The notes beneath the pieces are model-generated. The model was not told the DNA's origin. It did no database searches and saw only the letters and a program-made list of their open reading frames with translations. From SFLA01 sp964485815 (GTDB taxonomy: Bacteria; Bacillota; Clostridia; Oscillospirales; CAG-382), in the NCBI GenBank assembly GCA_964485815.1, contig CAZAJX010000001.1, positions 23,878 to 87,877 on the forward strand: 64,000 bases of DNA, given 5' to 3'. The position numbers were made by a program, and so were the translations under genes. This document shows positions 25,159-31,794 of the stretch, in pieces (positions within the stretch are counted from its first letter, which is position 1; each line of letters opens with the position of its first letter).

Positions 25159-25428
25159 ATGAAATTTAAGCCTGTTTACAACAAAAAACACCGTGTTACC
25201 GCTTCGGACAGAGAGGCATTTACCACTCAGGACTACACCTGTATGTTCATTCTGCAGACGATGAAGGGACAGCCCGTCGCAATATCAAGATCCAATGATC
25301 TCGATTGCCTCATTTGGAGAGTACAGTATGGCTTCTCCACAATCTACTTTGGTGAGTACGCCGATGCGATGGATTATTGCCGTGAGCGTTTCTGTGACCT
25401 CAACGGCAAACCGATCAAGTGCAAATAA
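25159..25428 (+). CDS. Small element protein, unknown (89 aa)
   Basis: Starts at ATG 25159 with TTGGAGG upstream. Soluble, mixed alpha/beta pattern, beginning MKFKPVYNKKHRV, with a Tyr/Asp-rich C-terminal half. No family is recognised. It is the first of four small genes in the same direction between the primase and the capsid gene, each with its own strong ribosome site. Confidence 0.65.
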   Translation: MKFKPVYNKKHRVTASDREAFTTQDYTCMFILQTMKGQPVAISRSNDLDCLIWRVQYGFSTIYFGEYADAMDYCRERFCDLNGKPIKCK

Positions 25429-25440
25429 GGAGTGCATATT

Positions 25441-25722
25441 ATGACGGAAATCAAGTATCACCCCTTAATCAAAGCCTCGGACGATGGCATTGAGTTCGTG
25501 CCGATGTTCTCTACAAATAACGAGAAGACCGTCAAGGAAACCCACACGATGTACCTTGAGGAAATCATCCCCCGGTACTATCGCTTGAAAACAACGGCTA
25601 CTCAAAAAAAGACTACCGCCTATAAAATCCATTGCCCCTCGTGTGGTGCCGTTATGGATAAGAGCGGCGGCTCTGTCTCCGAACACAAACTTTCGCTCTA
25701 TGCTTGCCCCAAATGCAAGTAA
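25441..25722 (+). CDS. Small element protein with C-terminal zinc ribbon (93 aa)
   Basis: ATG 25441 lies 8 nt after AAGGAG. The last third has CPSCG and CPKC, two Cys pairs that should bind one zinc. The N-terminal part, about 60 residues, has no recognised fold. It could bind nucleic acid or another protein, but there is no direct evidence. It is 12 nt downstream of the previous small gene. Confidence 0.65.
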   Translation: MTEIKYHPLIKASDDGIEFVPMFSTNNEKTVKETHTMYLEEIIPRYYRLKTTATQKKTTAYKIHCPSCGAVMDKSGGSVSEHKLSLYACPKCK

Positions 25723-25746
25723 ATCAAAAATCAGGAGGATATCTAT

Positions 25747-25962
25747 ATGACACTCACAACACAAGCTCTGTGTGAGCACTTTCGCAAGCACAACAACCTC
25801 ACTCTCTACACAAAAGACGGCATCCCCGTTACTTTTGAGATCGGCTACAGATATGCCGTGGCAGAAAAATACGAATCACACGGATTTAAGGACATTGACA
25901 AATTGGTTGCCTTTTGCAACAAGTACGGCTTTTCCTTCAAACCCGTCATCACATCTCTTTAA
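25747..25962 (+). CDS. Small element protein, unknown (71 aa)
   Basis: ATG 25747 has AGGAGG 8 nt upstream. The protein is soluble, begins MTLTTQALCEHFRKH and has no recognised motif. Aromatic and Lys-rich C-terminal half. Its place in the string of small genes before the capsid gene suggests an accessory role in replication, regulation or particle formation; this cannot be narrowed. Confidence 0.6.
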   Translation: MTLTTQALCEHFRKHNNLTLYTKDGIPVTFEIGYRYAVAEKYESHGFKDIDKLVAFCNKYGFSFKPVITSL

Positions 25963-26006
25963 GGCTGTATGCGCCTTAAAATTCAACACACAAAGGAGAT
26001 TTTACC

Positions 26007-26222
26007 ATGATTAACAAAGAACGTCTTGAAAAGATGCTCAAAAAGGACGGAAAAGTTGCCGTCTACCTTCCTGACAACACCCAGTGCAAAGTTGTTGCTC
26101 AACCTGTGATTCGTCTTGTAAAAGAAGGTCACAAGCCTATTGAGTTTCCCATTGATTGTCATGACCTTTGGGAGTACTGCCTTTTGACGGGGTTGTCATT
26201 TACACAAAACAACAAAAATTAA
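26007..26222 (+). CDS. Small element protein, unknown (71 aa)
   Basis: ATG 26007 follows AAAGGAG. Begins MINKERLEKMLKKDGK, a basic helix, followed by short beta-like segments (KVAVYLPDN). No family is recognised. It ends 14 nt before the capsid start, so it may be translated with it. A scaffold or size-directing role would fit the position but is only a guess. Confidence 0.6.
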   Translation: MINKERLEKMLKKDGKVAVYLPDNTQCKVVAQPVIRLVKEGHKPIEFPIDCHDLWEYCLLTGLSFTQNNKN

Positions 26223-26236
26223 AGGAGGATATCATA

Positions 26237-27175
26237 ATGAGTAATTACGCAACCAAGCTCCCTTATATCGAGGGCATTGACTACGCAGACCAGTTTTGGA
26301 ATGCCGCACGTGGCAAAAAAGGACATAGGGAGGCATTGCTGAAAGGTATGGACAACCGCACGGGGGCTTTTACCATCACTCCCGCATCGCAGAAAAAGTA
26401 TTCCGAGCTTTTGAAGAAGCAGAGTTTGTTCAGAACCATTGCCACCGACATTTGCACGTATAACAGCGATAACAGTATCAAAACCGTCAACGAAAAGGAC
26501 GTTGCCGTTTGGGTACCGGACGGCGGCTCGATTTCTCTCAGTGATGTAGCGGAGGATTTTGATAACCTCTCTCTCGATAGCCACAAGTTGGCAACCTTCC
26601 TTAAGATTGAGGAGTCATTCGTGCAGGATGCCACCTTCAACTTTGAAGATTATCTGCTGAAGCGTTTTGCCAAGGATTTCGGCAGAGGTGAGGATGATGC
26701 TTTCATCAACGGCTCGGGAGTGGATATGCCTACCGGAATTCTTGCGGACAACGGCGGTGCGGATATCGGTGTAAAAGCACAAGCCATTACCTATGAAGAC
26801 ATTGTAAAGCTGTTCTTCTCGGTAGAGCCGGAATATCGTAAAAATGCCGTATGGATTATGAATGATGAAACGGCATTGGCTCTCCGCACTCTCAAGGACG
26901 ATGGCGGCAACTATATTTGGAATCACACCAATGACACCATTCTCGGCAAAAAGGTATTCATATCCGAATTTATGCCTTCAGCTGCAACCGGTACAAAGCC
27001 TATTGCTTTCGGTGACTTCAGCTACTATTGGATCGTAAACAGAAGCCCCCTCAGTGTTCGCACCCTTACCGAGCAGTTCATCATAAGCGGATGCATCGGA
27101 TATTTGGCATTTGAGCTTCTTGACGGAAAGCTCATCCGCCCCGAGGCAATCAAGGTCATTCAGGTGACCGAGTGA
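26237..27175 (+). CDS. HK97-fold phage major capsid protein
   Basis: 312 aa from ATG 26237 (AAAGGAGG upstream; an earlier in-frame start has no ribosome site). Family marks are FRTIATDICTY (N-arm/E-loop region), KIEESFVQDATFNFEDYL (spine helix), FINGSGVDMPTGIL (P-domain loop), WIMNDETALALR and the late SPLSVRTLTEQFI. The protein lacks the long N-terminal scaffold domain, and no protease or portal gene is near. It might build small capsids packaged by a helper phage, or a shell that is not a virion. Only a functional test can decide. Confidence 0.85.
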   Translation: MSNYATKLPYIEGIDYADQFWNAARGKKGHREALLKGMDNRTGAFTITPASQKKYSELLKKQSLFRTIATDICTYNSDNSIKTVNEKDVAVWVPDGGSISLSDVAEDFDNLSLDSHKLATFLKIEESFVQDATFNFEDYLLKRFAKDFGRGEDDAFINGSGVDMPTGILADNGGADIGVKAQAITYEDIVKLFFSVEPEYRKNAVWIMNDETALALRTLKDDGGNYIWNHTNDTILGKKVFISEFMPSAATGTKPIAFGDFSYYWIVNRSPLSVRTLTEQFIISGCIGYLAFELLDGKLIRPEAIKVIQVTE

Positions 27176-27185
27176 GGACGAGCCT

Positions 27186-27353
27186 ATGGAGAAAACCAAG
27201 GAACGCTCTCATAAGACCGAAACCATTATTGACGGTACGGTCTATATCGTGGAATCGGTTAGTGCCGATGCCGCCAAGGATGTGGTTTACGGAAAGGTGA
27301 AAAAGCTCATCATCGACCACGCAAAGTTATCCGTAAGTTCACAAGCATCATAA
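27186..27353 (+). CDS. TnpW-like small transposon protein
   Basis: 55 aa, ATG 27186, 10 nt after the capsid stop. The core ETIIDGTVYIVESVS followed by KVKKLI resembles the small TnpW family found next to serine recombinases of Clostridia elements, where IDGxxYxV precedes a Lys-rich helix. The role of TnpW is unknown. A recombinase gene follows 76 nt later under its own promoter. Confidence 0.65.
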   Translation: MEKTKERSHKTETIIDGTVYIVESVSADAAKDVVYGKVKKLIIDHAKLSVSSQAS

Positions 27354-27363
27354 CACAAAAGAC

Positions 27364-27392
27364 TTGACTTTTTGGCGATAGTACGGGATAAT
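27364..27392 (+). promoter_or_regulatory. Promoter of the serine recombinase gene
   Basis: TTGACT at 27364-27369 and GATAAT at 27387-27392 are 17 bp apart, giving the recombinase independent expression. Confidence 0.7.
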
Positions 27393-27429
27393 ACAGTACC
27401 GCTTGAAGGCTGTCGGAAAGGAGTAAAAA

Positions 27430-29079
27430 TTGAATAACAGACAGCCTACTATCGCCAAGAACGATAAAATCACGGCATTATATTGCCGCCTCTCCCGTGA
27501 CGATGAACTTCAGGGAGACAGCAACAGTATCATCAACCAAAAAGCCATTTTGCAGAAATATGCAGATGACAACGGGTTCGGCAACACAATGTTCTTTGTG
27601 GATGACGGATACAGCGGAACGAACTTTGACCGCCCCGATTGGCAACGCCTCATCTCCCTTGCGGAAGACGGCAAGATCGGAACGGTCATCGTAAAGGATA
27701 TGAGCCGACTCGGCAGAGACTACCTCAAGGTCGGTTACTACACCGAAGTGTTCTTTCCGGGCGTGGATATCCGCTTCATTGCCATAAACAACGGTGTGGA
27801 CAGTGCCAATCAGCAGGACAGCGACTTTACCCCATTCCTCAATATCATCAACGAGTGGTACGCTAAGGATACAAGCAAAAAGATACGCGCCGTATTCAAG
27901 GCAAAGGGACAATCGGGTAAACCGCTGTGTACGAATCCGCCCTACGGATATGTAAAAGCCCCCGAGGACAAGAGCCGATGGATAATCGACCCCGAAGCCG
28001 CAGAGATTGTGAGAGAAATCTTCAGCCTCTGTGTGCAGGGATACGGCCCCACACAGATAGCCAAGGAGCTGACACAGAGAAAAATTGAGAACCCCGTGGC
28101 TCACGCTCGCAGGCTCGGCATAACCATTCCGGCAAAGCCTCTCGATGATGACCCTTGCATTTGGCACGATTCCACGGTGGCTCGGCTACTGACCCGTGTA
28201 GAGTATTTGGGGCATACGGCAAACTTTAAGACCTACCGCAAGTCCTACAAAAACAAGAAGCAGATGCACAATGACCGCGAGGAATGGCAGATATTTGAGC
28301 ACACCCACGAAGCCATCATCGACCAAGAGACCTTTGACATCGTACAGAAGATTCGTGACGGACGGCGCAGGCTGACTCCTATGGGTGAGATGCCGATCCT
28401 TTCGGGAATGCTGTTCTGTGCCGATTGCGGTGCGAAGCTCTACCAGGTGCGTGGGCGCGGATGGGAACATAGCCAAGAATACTTCGTTTGCGCTACATAC
28501 CGAAAGCAAAAAGGCAAATGCAGTTCTCACCAAATTCGCAACGTGGTCATTGAGCAACTTCTGCTTGATGACATCCGTAGAGTTACCTCTTATGCGAGAG
28601 AACACGAGGACGAGTTCGTAAGGCTTGTAACGCAAAAATCCAAACAGGAGACCGAGCGTAATCTTCGTGAAAGCAAAAAGGAACTTGAGGCAGCCAAGGC
28701 TCGTGTCAGCAAGCTCGACGGCATTATCCAAAGGCTTTATGAGGACAACATCGAGGGTAAGGTTTCCGATGAGCGTTTCGCAAAGCTGACCGACACCTAC
28801 GAAGCAGAACAGCGAGAGCTTGAACGGCGCATTGCGGAACTGCAGAGCTTTATGGCAAACGCAAAAAACGAGTCCCTTGGCGTTGACACCTTCCTTTCTA
28901 TGGTTAGAAGGTATACGGACATCAAGGAACTCGATGCGGAGCTAATTCGTGTGTTCGTTGAAAAAATCCTCGTTTACAAGGCAGAAAAGGTAGACGGACA
29001 CAGGGTTCAGCGTATCAAAATCATATATAACGGCATCGGTGAAATACCCACTACGCCTATAAACGAGAAAACGGCATAG
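27430..29079 (+). CDS. Large serine recombinase (TndX/TnpX-like)
   Basis: 549 aa from TTG 27430 with AAAGGAG upstream. The N-terminal catalytic domain has YCRLSRDDE, with the nucleophile Ser near residue 22, and KDMSRLGRDY. A recombinase domain (about 165-300) contains NPPYGYVKAP. A zinc ribbon follows (FCADCGAKLY with a later CATYRKQKGKC), then a coiled coil (about 395-480). Such enzymes cut both att sites with 2-bp staggered breaks through a phosphoserine link. It is the last gene, about 40 bp from the right arm, the usual place. Confidence 0.92.
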   Translation: MNNRQPTIAKNDKITALYCRLSRDDELQGDSNSIINQKAILQKYADDNGFGNTMFFVDDGYSGTNFDRPDWQRLISLAEDGKIGTVIVKDMSRLGRDYLKVGYYTEVFFPGVDIRFIAINNGVDSANQQDSDFTPFLNIINEWYAKDTSKKIRAVFKAKGQSGKPLCTNPPYGYVKAPEDKSRWIIDPEAAEIVREIFSLCVQGYGPTQIAKELTQRKIENPVAHARRLGITIPAKPLDDDPCIWHDSTVARLLTRVEYLGHTANFKTYRKSYKNKKQMHNDREEWQIFEHTHEAIIDQETFDIVQKIRDGRRRLTPMGEMPILSGMLFCADCGAKLYQVRGRGWEHSQEYFVCATYRKQKGKCSSHQIRNVVIEQLLLDDIRRVTSYAREHEDEFVRLVTQKSKQETERNLRESKKELEAAKARVSKLDGIIQRLYEDNIEGKVSDERFAKLTDTYEAEQRELERRIAELQSFMANAKNESLGVDTFLSMVRRYTDIKELDAELIRVFVEKILVYKAEKVDGHRVQRIKIIYNGIGEIPTTPINEKTA

Positions 29080-29105
29080 CCGAATTAACGACTATGCCAT
29101 TTTCC
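29073..29105 (+). terminator. Recombinase terminator overlapping its stop codon
   Basis: GGCATAG (29073-29079, includes the TAG stop) pairs with CTATGCC (29092-29098), followed by ATTTTCCC. The T tract is short. Confidence 0.6.
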
Positions 29106-29115
29106 CAGGGATGCA

Positions 29116-29153
29116 AAATCCCTAATTTGCACCCACACACGAGGTGATTTTTT
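29116..29153. other. Right junction of the integrated element (attR-like)
   Basis: AAATCCCTAATTTGCACC (29116-29133) is the inverted partner of 16238-16255 (17/18). After a 7-nt core, GAGGTGATTTTTT (29141-29153) is the exact reverse complement of 16218-16230. It is followed 11 nt later by the end of dapF. Confidence 0.75.
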
Positions 29154-29164
29154 CGTATGTAATT

Positions 29165-29923
29165 TTAGCAGTATTCCGCTTTTCCCGTCATAAACACTCT
29201 TCTATCGGAGCATACGCGGATAATAAGCTCGCCCTTGGCAAGAGAAACGGTTATATCCGTATCCGCATCGCAATATCCCTTTGCCACGGCTACGGCGGCA
29301 AGGGCGCAAGCTCCGGTTCCGCAAGCGGCAGTTTCTCCGCTTCCCCGTTCCCACACACGCATTTCAAGTCGGGTACGGGAACACACCTTGGCAAATTCCG
29401 TATTTACACGGTTGGGAAAGCATCTGCTATGCTCGATAACGGGACCGATCTCCTCCAGACAAAGCTCCTTCGGATTATCGCAAAAGATAACGAAATGAGG
29501 GTTACCCATAGAGGCAGTAGTACCGTGAAACACTTTTCCGTTTGCGGATACGGCGATATCGTCCATTACCTCGGATATTCCCATATCCACTTTAATTAAC
29601 TCGGTAACTCCGTTTTCGGTGATAGGATACAGCTTTTTTACCCCTGCCCCCGTTTCCAGAGTTATGCAGGGCTTATTGACCATACCCTTATCTACTGCGT
29701 AACGTGCTACACAGCGCGCGCCGTTGCCGCACATTTCCGCTTCGCTTCCGTCTGCGTTGAAGATGCGCATTTTAATATCGCAAATATCGGAGGGCAAAAC
29801 GAGGATTATACCGTCTGTACTATATTCTTTTGAAAGTATAACGCTTTGCTTTTCCGGATCGTCTATATTCCCGTTTATAATAACGTAGGAATTGCCGATA
29901 CCGTGCATAGGGGTATATTCCAT
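29165..29923 (-). CDS. dapF: Diaminopimelate epimerase
   Basis: 252 aa from ATG 29923 (AAGGAG upstream). DapF turns LL- into meso-diaminopimelate for peptidoglycan and lysine. It begins MEYTPMHGIGNSYV; the two catalytic Cys are in MCGNGARC (about residue 70) and ACGTGAC (about 208), with ERGSGET just before the second, as in the two-base epimerases. It is slightly shorter than E. coli DapF. It begins 2 nt after a small zinc protein gene, in a run with the alpha-galactosidase gene upstream. Its terminator arm is split by the inserted element. Confidence 0.92.
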   Translation of the reverse strand: MEYTPMHGIGNSYVIINGNIDDPEKQSVILSKEYSTDGIILVLPSDICDIKMRIFNADGSEAEMCGNGARCVARYAVDKGMVNKPCITLETGAGVKKLYPITENGVTELIKVDMGISEVMDDIAVSANGKVFHGTTASMGNPHFVIFCDNPKELCLEEIGPVIEHSRCFPNRVNTEFAKVCSRTRLEMRVWERGSGETAACGTGACALAAVAVAKGYCDADTDITVSLAKGELIIRVCSDRRVFMTGKAEYC

Positions 29924-29925
29924 TT

Positions 29926-30126
29926 TTACTCCTTTTTGGAAAACAGAGTGCATCCGTATGCCCGATATTCCTCGATAAGCTGACGTATACGCTCTTCGGA
30001 CGCGCCGAAATGCTTTGCAAGACACGGAATGCACATAAATTCCTCCGCGCCTCTGTTTATCATCTTTTTATGGCATCCGATATCGTCTGCTGTGAGGGAG
30101 ACGCCGCAACGGATACAATTAGGCAT
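29926..30126 (-). CDS. Small zinc-ribbon protein
   Basis: 66 aa. NCIRCG near the start and MCIPC in the middle are two Cys pairs, followed by a helical C-terminus (ASEERIRQLIEEYRAYG). ATG 30126 overlaps the alpha-galactosidase stop by 8 nt and the stop lies 2 nt before dapF, so the three genes seem coupled. The function is unknown; zinc binding is likely from the Cys spacing. Confidence 0.65.
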   Translation of the reverse strand: MPNCIRCGVSLTADDIGCHKKMINRGAEEFMCIPCLAKHFGASEERIRQLIEEYRAYGCTLFSKKE

Positions 30127-31252
30127 CGACTATCTTACATCTGAACAGACGACAAGCATGGGGCTGAAGGTTATAAAAACGCATAACGTCAACAGCTTCG
30201 CCGGTTTCACCGGTCCAAAGCTCTTTCCACACAAGCTTTTTGCCCGTTGCATATCCAAGACCGATACTGTCAAGCTGGAAGTTGGGACCTTCGACGTTGT
30301 CACCCATATTGAATACGCCGATGGCGAGATCGCCGTCATCAAGACGCTTTGCGATCATATACACTCTGCCTGCCCACCAGTTATCGGATTCGATAATATA
30401 AGCCTGACGGCAACCTGGATCCTGATTTATGGCAATAACGTCTTTATTTAAAAGAATGGATTTGGTTTCGTCCGTCATATCTCTTACGTCGCAACCGATC
30501 ATAAGAGGAGAATTGAACAATGCCCAAACGGTAAAGTGAGTTTTATATTCCTCAAAGGTACAGCCCGTAACGCCTACGTTACCCTTGCCGTTCATACCAA
30601 CGACCAACATATCCATATCGTTAAAGCAGCCCGCGCCGTTGTAATCCCAGATATTAAGCTGATGCAGAGTAAGATCTCTTATAGATGCCCAACTATCCAC
30701 GATATCGCCGGTGGAGCGCCACATATGCGCACCTGTGGTCTTTATCCATTTATGTGTTTCGTGGCTTCCCCAAGAGCAAGCGGAAAACAGAATATCTCTG
30801 CCGCTGTTTGCAAGGGCGTTGCCCATTTTTTTATAAAGCAAATGTCCGGGTACGAAATTGGGACGGTAGCAATAATCGTATTTAAGAAAATCCACTCCCC
30901 ATTCGGCAAAGGTCTTTGCATCCACGTACTCGTGGTCAAAGGAACCGGGATAATCCGCGCAGGTTCGTGTTCCCGCACAGGAATACATACCGAATTTAAG
31001 TCCCTTTGAATGAACGTAATCCGCAACAGCCTTCATTCCGTGAGGGAATTTTACGGGGTCGGCAACAAGCTTGCCCTCTGCGTCACGTTCACGCAGGGAC
31101 CAGCAATCGTCAATAACAAGATAATTGTAGCCTGCTTCCAACAGACCGTTTTCTACCATAGCATCCGCAGTGGTGCGAATGAGTTCGTCATTTATATTCG
31201 GGCCGAAAGTGTTCCAAGAATTCCAACCCATCGGGGGTGTTTTAACTACCAT
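30119..31252 (-). CDS. GH27 alpha-galactosidase
   Basis: 377 aa from ATG 31252 with AAGGAGG upstream. The barrel starts PPMGWNSWNTFG; LVIDDCW is a sugar-binding strand, FLKYDYC holds the nucleophile Asp (about residue 128), and WRSTGDIVDSW holds the acid/base Asp (about 184), the GH27 pattern. A C-terminal beta domain begins near residue 295. There is no signal peptide, so it hydrolyses terminal alpha-galactosides such as melibiose or raffinose units inside the cell. No sugar transporter is adjacent. Strong promoter upstream. Confidence 0.92.
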   Translation of the reverse strand: MVVKTPPMGWNSWNTFGPNINDELIRTTADAMVENGLLEAGYNYLVIDDCWSLRERDAEGKLVADPVKFPHGMKAVADYVHSKGLKFGMYSCAGTRTCADYPGSFDHEYVDAKTFAEWGVDFLKYDYCYRPNFVPGHLLYKKMGNALANSGRDILFSACSWGSHETHKWIKTTGAHMWRSTGDIVDSWASIRDLTLHQLNIWDYNGAGCFNDMDMLVVGMNGKGNVGVTGCTFEEYKTHFTVWALFNSPLMIGCDVRDMTDETKSILLNKDVIAINQDPGCRQAYIIESDNWWAGRVYMIAKRLDDGDLAIGVFNMGDNVEGPNFQLDSIGLGYATGKKLVWKELWTGETGEAVDVMRFYNLQPHACRLFRCKIVDA

Positions 31253-31285
31253 AAATTTACAATCCTCCTTGTATTTTATGAATAA

Positions 31286-31314
31286 ATTATATGTTATTAA
31301 AAATAAAAAGTCAA
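31286..31314 (-). promoter_or_regulatory. Sigma-A promoter of the alpha-galactosidase operon
   Basis: Minus-strand TTGACT (31314-31309) and TATAAT (31291-31286) are 17 bp apart. It diverges from the lipoprotein promoter at 31334-31362. Confidence 0.85.
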
Positions 31315-31333
31315 CCACTTTATACAAAAGTTA

Positions 31334-31362
31334 TTGAAACGGTGTATAATAAGTGATATAAT
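31334..31362 (+). promoter_or_regulatory. Sigma-A promoter of the small lipoprotein gene
   Basis: TTGAAA at 31334-31339 and TATAAT at 31357-31362 are 17 bp apart. A 10-bp palindrome TAACGCGTTA (31395-31404) with a CG centre lies about 25 nt after the expected start and may be an operator. Confidence 0.8.
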
Positions 31363-31425
31363 GAAAAAAATAAGTGCAGTTTAACCGACTACTGTAACGC
31401 GTTAAATATGAGAAGGAGAAACTGC

Positions 31426-31746
31426 ATGAAAAAATCTTTATTTGTTTTGTTGGCTCTTTGCGTTATCGCTTTAGGAGCGCTTACCGCATGTGCCAGCGGA
31501 TGCGACGATCGAACAGATGCGTCCAACACCTCAACCACATCCAGACCTAACGTGTCCAAGGATAACAATTCAAGGGTTGAAAATTCCAAAAACGACACAT
31601 CTTCGCCCGTTTCCATACCTGACGTATCTATGGATATGTCTGATATGAGCATTATTCCCGATATGAGCGATATGTTTCAGGATGACAGCACTATCGGCGA
31701 TTATTCCGACGGTATGCTGCAGGAATCCGGCAGCGGCTCGAAGTAA
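31426..31746 (+). CDS. Small Ser/Asp/Met-rich lipoprotein
   Basis: 106 aa from ATG 31426, with GAAGGAG upstream. The signal peptide ends in the lipobox LGALTAC. After Cys the protein is low in complexity: Ser/Thr/Asn-rich, then a stretch with repeated MSDMS-type units (about residues 70-90) and a Ser/Gly tail. It is probably a flexible surface lipoprotein. Methionine-rich surface repeats can bind Cu(I), but here each Met is flanked by Asp, so this is not a strong claim. Confidence 0.65.
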   Translation: MKKSLFVLLALCVIALGALTACASGCDDRTDASNTSTTSRPNVSKDNNSRVENSKNDTSSPVSIPDVSMDMSDMSIIPDMSDMFQDDSTIGDYSDGMLQESGSGSK

Positions 31747-31749
31747 AAA

Positions 31750-31767
31750 AGCGGCTTTCACGCCGCT
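31750..31767 (+). terminator. Weak hairpin between lipoprotein and secreted gene
   Basis: AGCGGC (31750-31755) pairs with GCCGCT (31762-31767) with a 6-nt loop, but there is no T tract. It probably lowers rather than ends transcription into the next gene. Confidence 0.4.
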
Positions 31768-31794
31768 ACATAATATATTCAGGAGGTACATATT

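Larger units (their letters stand above)
16231..29140. mobile_element. Integrated satellite-like element with serine recombinase and defence cargo
   Basis: About 12.9 kb bounded by inverted arms (16238-16255 and 29116-29133). Contents from left: DUF6809 gene, ApeA-like HEPN gene, type II restriction-modification operon with XRE regulator, repeat array, primase-helicase, four small genes, HK97 capsid gene, TnpW-like gene, large serine recombinase at the right end. It splits a terminator hairpin between a transporter gene and dapF, whose stops lie 1 nt and 11 nt from the hairpin halves. Portal, terminase, protease, tail and lysis genes are absent, so it is not a complete prophage. Exact crossover bases are not settled. 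Confidence 0.8.

Noticed and set aside
29107..29123. Independent terminator AGGGAT-GCAAA-ATCCCT
   Set aside because: Short stem without a T tract; part of the element end arm.
16231..29140. Complete prophage
   Set aside because: Portal, terminase, protease, tail and lysis genes are missing.
16218..29153. DDE transposon with terminal inverted repeats
   Set aside because: No DDE transposase; the recombinase is a serine type, and the outer arms fit a host terminator. No target-site duplication was seen.
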